Shown here in pieces: positions 62,351 through 64,000 of a stretch of 64,000 bases of DNA. The stretch comes from Pseudomonas putida (lineage in GTDB: Bacteria > Pseudomonadota > Gammaproteobacteria > Pseudomonadales > Pseudomonadaceae). The stretch's first letter is position 1. The number at the start of each line of letters is the position of its first letter. The notes beneath the pieces were generated by a model. That model saw nothing but the letters and a program-made list of their open reading frames with translations. It ran no database searches and had not been told where the DNA came from. The stretch is taken from assembly GCA_041879295.1 (NCBI GenBank), contig CP047152.1:5027501-5091500 (forward strand), written 5' to 3'. The position numbers were made by a program, and so were the translations under genes.

Positions 62351-63868
62351 ATGCGTTGGTTCACCCGCCCCGGCTGGCCCGGTAACCTGCTGGCCCTGTC
62401 GGCCGGTGCTTCCACCCTCCTGGCCCTGGCGCCGTTCGACTTCTGGCCGTTGGCGGTGTTGTCCATCGCGGTGCTCTACCTTGGCCTGCGCGAGCTCAGC
62501 CCGCGCCAGGCCATGTGGCGTGGCTGGTGGTTCGGGTTTGGCCTGTATGGCGCCGGCACCTGGTGGATCTACGTCAGCATGAACACCTACGGCGGCGCCT
62601 CGCCGCTGCTGGCAATCGTGTTGTTGTTGGTGTTCTTCGCCGCACTGGCCTGGTTCTTCGCCCTGCCCACCTGGCTGTGGGCGCGCTGGCTACGACGCAA
62701 CGAAGCACCACTGGCCGACGCCCTGTGTTTCGCCGCCCTCTGGCTCCTGCAAGAGGCCTTCCGCGGCTGGTTCCTGACCGGTTTCCCCTGGCTCTACGCT
62801 GGTTATAGCCAACTGGATGGCCCATTGGCCGGCCTTGCACCGCTGGGCGGCGTATGGCTGATTTCCTTCACTCTCGCCCTCACCGCCGCCCTGCTGTGCA
62901 ACCTGCACCGCCTGCGCACCCGCCCCTCGTTCCTGGCCGTGGCCAGTGTGCTGTTGCTGGCCCCCTGGGTGCTGGGCCTGGCGCTCAAGGGCCATGCCTG
63001 GACCATTCCGGCAGGCGAGCCGCTGAAAGTGGCGGCGATCCAGGGCAACGTCGAGCAGGACCTTAAATGGGACCCCGCGCACATCGATGCGCAACTGGCG
63101 CTATACCGCGACCTGAGCTTCAGCTCCAGGCCGGTGGACCTGCTGGTGTGGCCGGAAACTGCTGTTCCGGTGCTCAAGGACCAGGCCCAGGGCTACATCG
63201 ACGTGATGGGCCGCTTCGCCGCCGAGCGGCATTCGGCGCTGATCACGGGGGTGCCGGTGCGTGAAGAAGTGCACCACCAGCGCCGCTACTACAACGGCAT
63301 CACCGTCACGGGCGAAGGCGATGGTACTTACCTCAAGCAGAAGCTGGTGCCGTTTGGCGAGTATGTACCGCTGCAAGACGTGCTGCGTGGGGCCATCGAG
63401 TTCTTCAACCTGCCCATGTCGGACTTCGCCCGCGGCCCGGAAGACCAGCCGCTGCTGCAGGCCAAGGGCTATCAGATTGCACCTTACATCTGCTACGAGG
63501 TGGTCTACCCCGAGTTCGCCGCCGGCCTGGCTGCGCGTAGCGACCTGCTGCTGACCATCAGCAACGACACCTGGTTCGGCAAATCCATCGGCCCCTTGCA
63601 GCACCTGCAGATGGCGCAGATGCGCGCGCTGGAAGCCGGCCGCTGGATGATCCGCGCCACCAACAACGGCGTGACCGCGCTGATCGACCCCTTTGGCCGC
63701 ATTACCACGCAGGTTCCACAGTTCCAGCAGGCGGTGCTGTATGGCGAAGTGGTGCCGATGCAGCAGCTGACACCTTACCTGCAATGGCGCTCATGGCCAT
63801 TGGCGATTGTCTGCACGCTGTTGCTGGGCTGGGCGTTGCTGGCAGGGCGTATTGCAAAAACCGTCTGA
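62351..63868 (+). CDS. lnt: Apolipoprotein N-acyltransferase
   Basis: 505 residues. About seven hydrophobic helices lead to a C-terminal nitrilase-type catalytic domain in the periplasm with Glu in VWPETAVP, Lys in KQKLVPFGEYVP and Cys in YICYEVVYPE. It adds the third acyl chain to the N-terminal Cys of lipoproteins. It is the last gene of the ybeZ-ybeY-corC-lnt operon. Length and triad are intact. Confidence 0.95.
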   Translation: MRWFTRPGWPGNLLALSAGASTLLALAPFDFWPLAVLSIAVLYLGLRELSPRQAMWRGWWFGFGLYGAGTWWIYVSMNTYGGASPLLAIVLLLVFFAALAWFFALPTWLWARWLRRNEAPLADALCFAALWLLQEAFRGWFLTGFPWLYAGYSQLDGPLAGLAPLGGVWLISFTLALTAALLCNLHRLRTRPSFLAVASVLLLAPWVLGLALKGHAWTIPAGEPLKVAAIQGNVEQDLKWDPAHIDAQLALYRDLSFSSRPVDLLVWPETAVPVLKDQAQGYIDVMGRFAAERHSALITGVPVREEVHHQRRYYNGITVTGEGDGTYLKQKLVPFGEYVPLQDVLRGAIEFFNLPMSDFARGPEDQPLLQAKGYQIAPYICYEVVYPEFAAGLAARSDLLLTISNDTWFGKSIGPLQHLQMAQMRALEAGRWMIRATNNGVTALIDPFGRITTQVPQFQQAVLYGEVVPMQQLTPYLQWRSWPLAIVCTLLLGWALLAGRIAKTV

Positions 63869-63887
63869 TTGGCGATACGCGGCCACT

Positions 63888-63992
63888 GTAGGAGCGGGTT
63901 TACCCGCGAATACGGTAGTGGCGGCAACGGTGAACGGCGGGTGGAGATTGGCCGGCAGGGCAGGCCCTTTCGCGGGCAAGCCCGCTCCTACA
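63888..63992. repeat. Composite REP element, copy 3
   Basis: Two inverted REPs (63888-63914 and 63964-63992) with the same conserved middle as the copies at 47480 and 53616. It follows lnt by 19 bases and likely shapes the end of that transcript. Confidence 0.8.
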
Positions 63993-64000
63993 GGGGATTA

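Overview
The window looks like a chromosomal segment of a Pseudomonas putida-group bacterium. The evidence is high-GC coding sequence, many Pseudomonas-type REP repeats of the form GCGGGCxxGCCCGC with flanking TGTGGGAGC or GTAGGAGC, the order thiD-thiE-hemL, the phoH-ybeY-corC-lnt block, and a gudD/gudP/GntR glucarate locus. No tRNA, rRNA, CRISPR array or transposase was seen.

Positions 1-22,400 form an accessory, defence-type island without REP repeats. From left to right it holds the 3' end of a LeoA-like dynamin GTPase, a frameshifted pseudogene, an Mrr-type restriction enzyme, a truncated DUF262 (GmrSD-like) remnant and an acidic unknown protein. A long minus-strand array follows (3895-14845): a Gre-like protein, a radical SAM protein whose cluster motif seems to be at the C-terminus, a thymidylate-kinase-like protein, a papain/C39-like cysteine peptidase, three dynamin-type GTPases with a Ser-rich anchored protein, two further GTPases, a zinc-ribbon protein and a membrane/coiled-coil protein. 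A WYL-domain regulator (14965-15840) is divergent from this array, and a palindrome lies in its promoter region, as in the BrxR/CapW type of defence control. Next comes a second module (15900-22347): an ankyrin protein, a RecB-like nuclease/DEDD/SF1 helicase fusion, a 549-residue unknown protein and a divergent HEPN protein.

Positions 22,400-64,000 are ordinary core genome. They carry a TonB-dependent siderophore receptor with a signalling domain, a GABA-type permease, glucarate uptake and dehydration with a FadR-type regulator and two matching operators, an alcohol dehydrogenase, tesB with a HAD phosphatase, a GNAT enzyme, a histidine phosphatase, an HDAC-like hydrolase, a flavoprotein, rhlE, an EamA exporter, a DEDDh exonuclease, a NYN-domain nuclease, several small conserved proteins, hrpB, a CDF metal exporter, an Lrp regulator, rluE, amn, aidB, a 7TMR-DISM histidine kinase, thiD/thiE/hemL, a Sel1 protein, a DUF1820 protein and phoH/ybeY/corC/lnt. 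REP singles and pairs sit in many of the intergenic gaps, including three copies of a ~105-bp composite element with a conserved internal spacer.

The best candidates for something undescribed are the WYL-controlled multi-GTPase array and, within it, the peptidase / nucleotide kinase / permuted radical SAM / Gre-like cassette.
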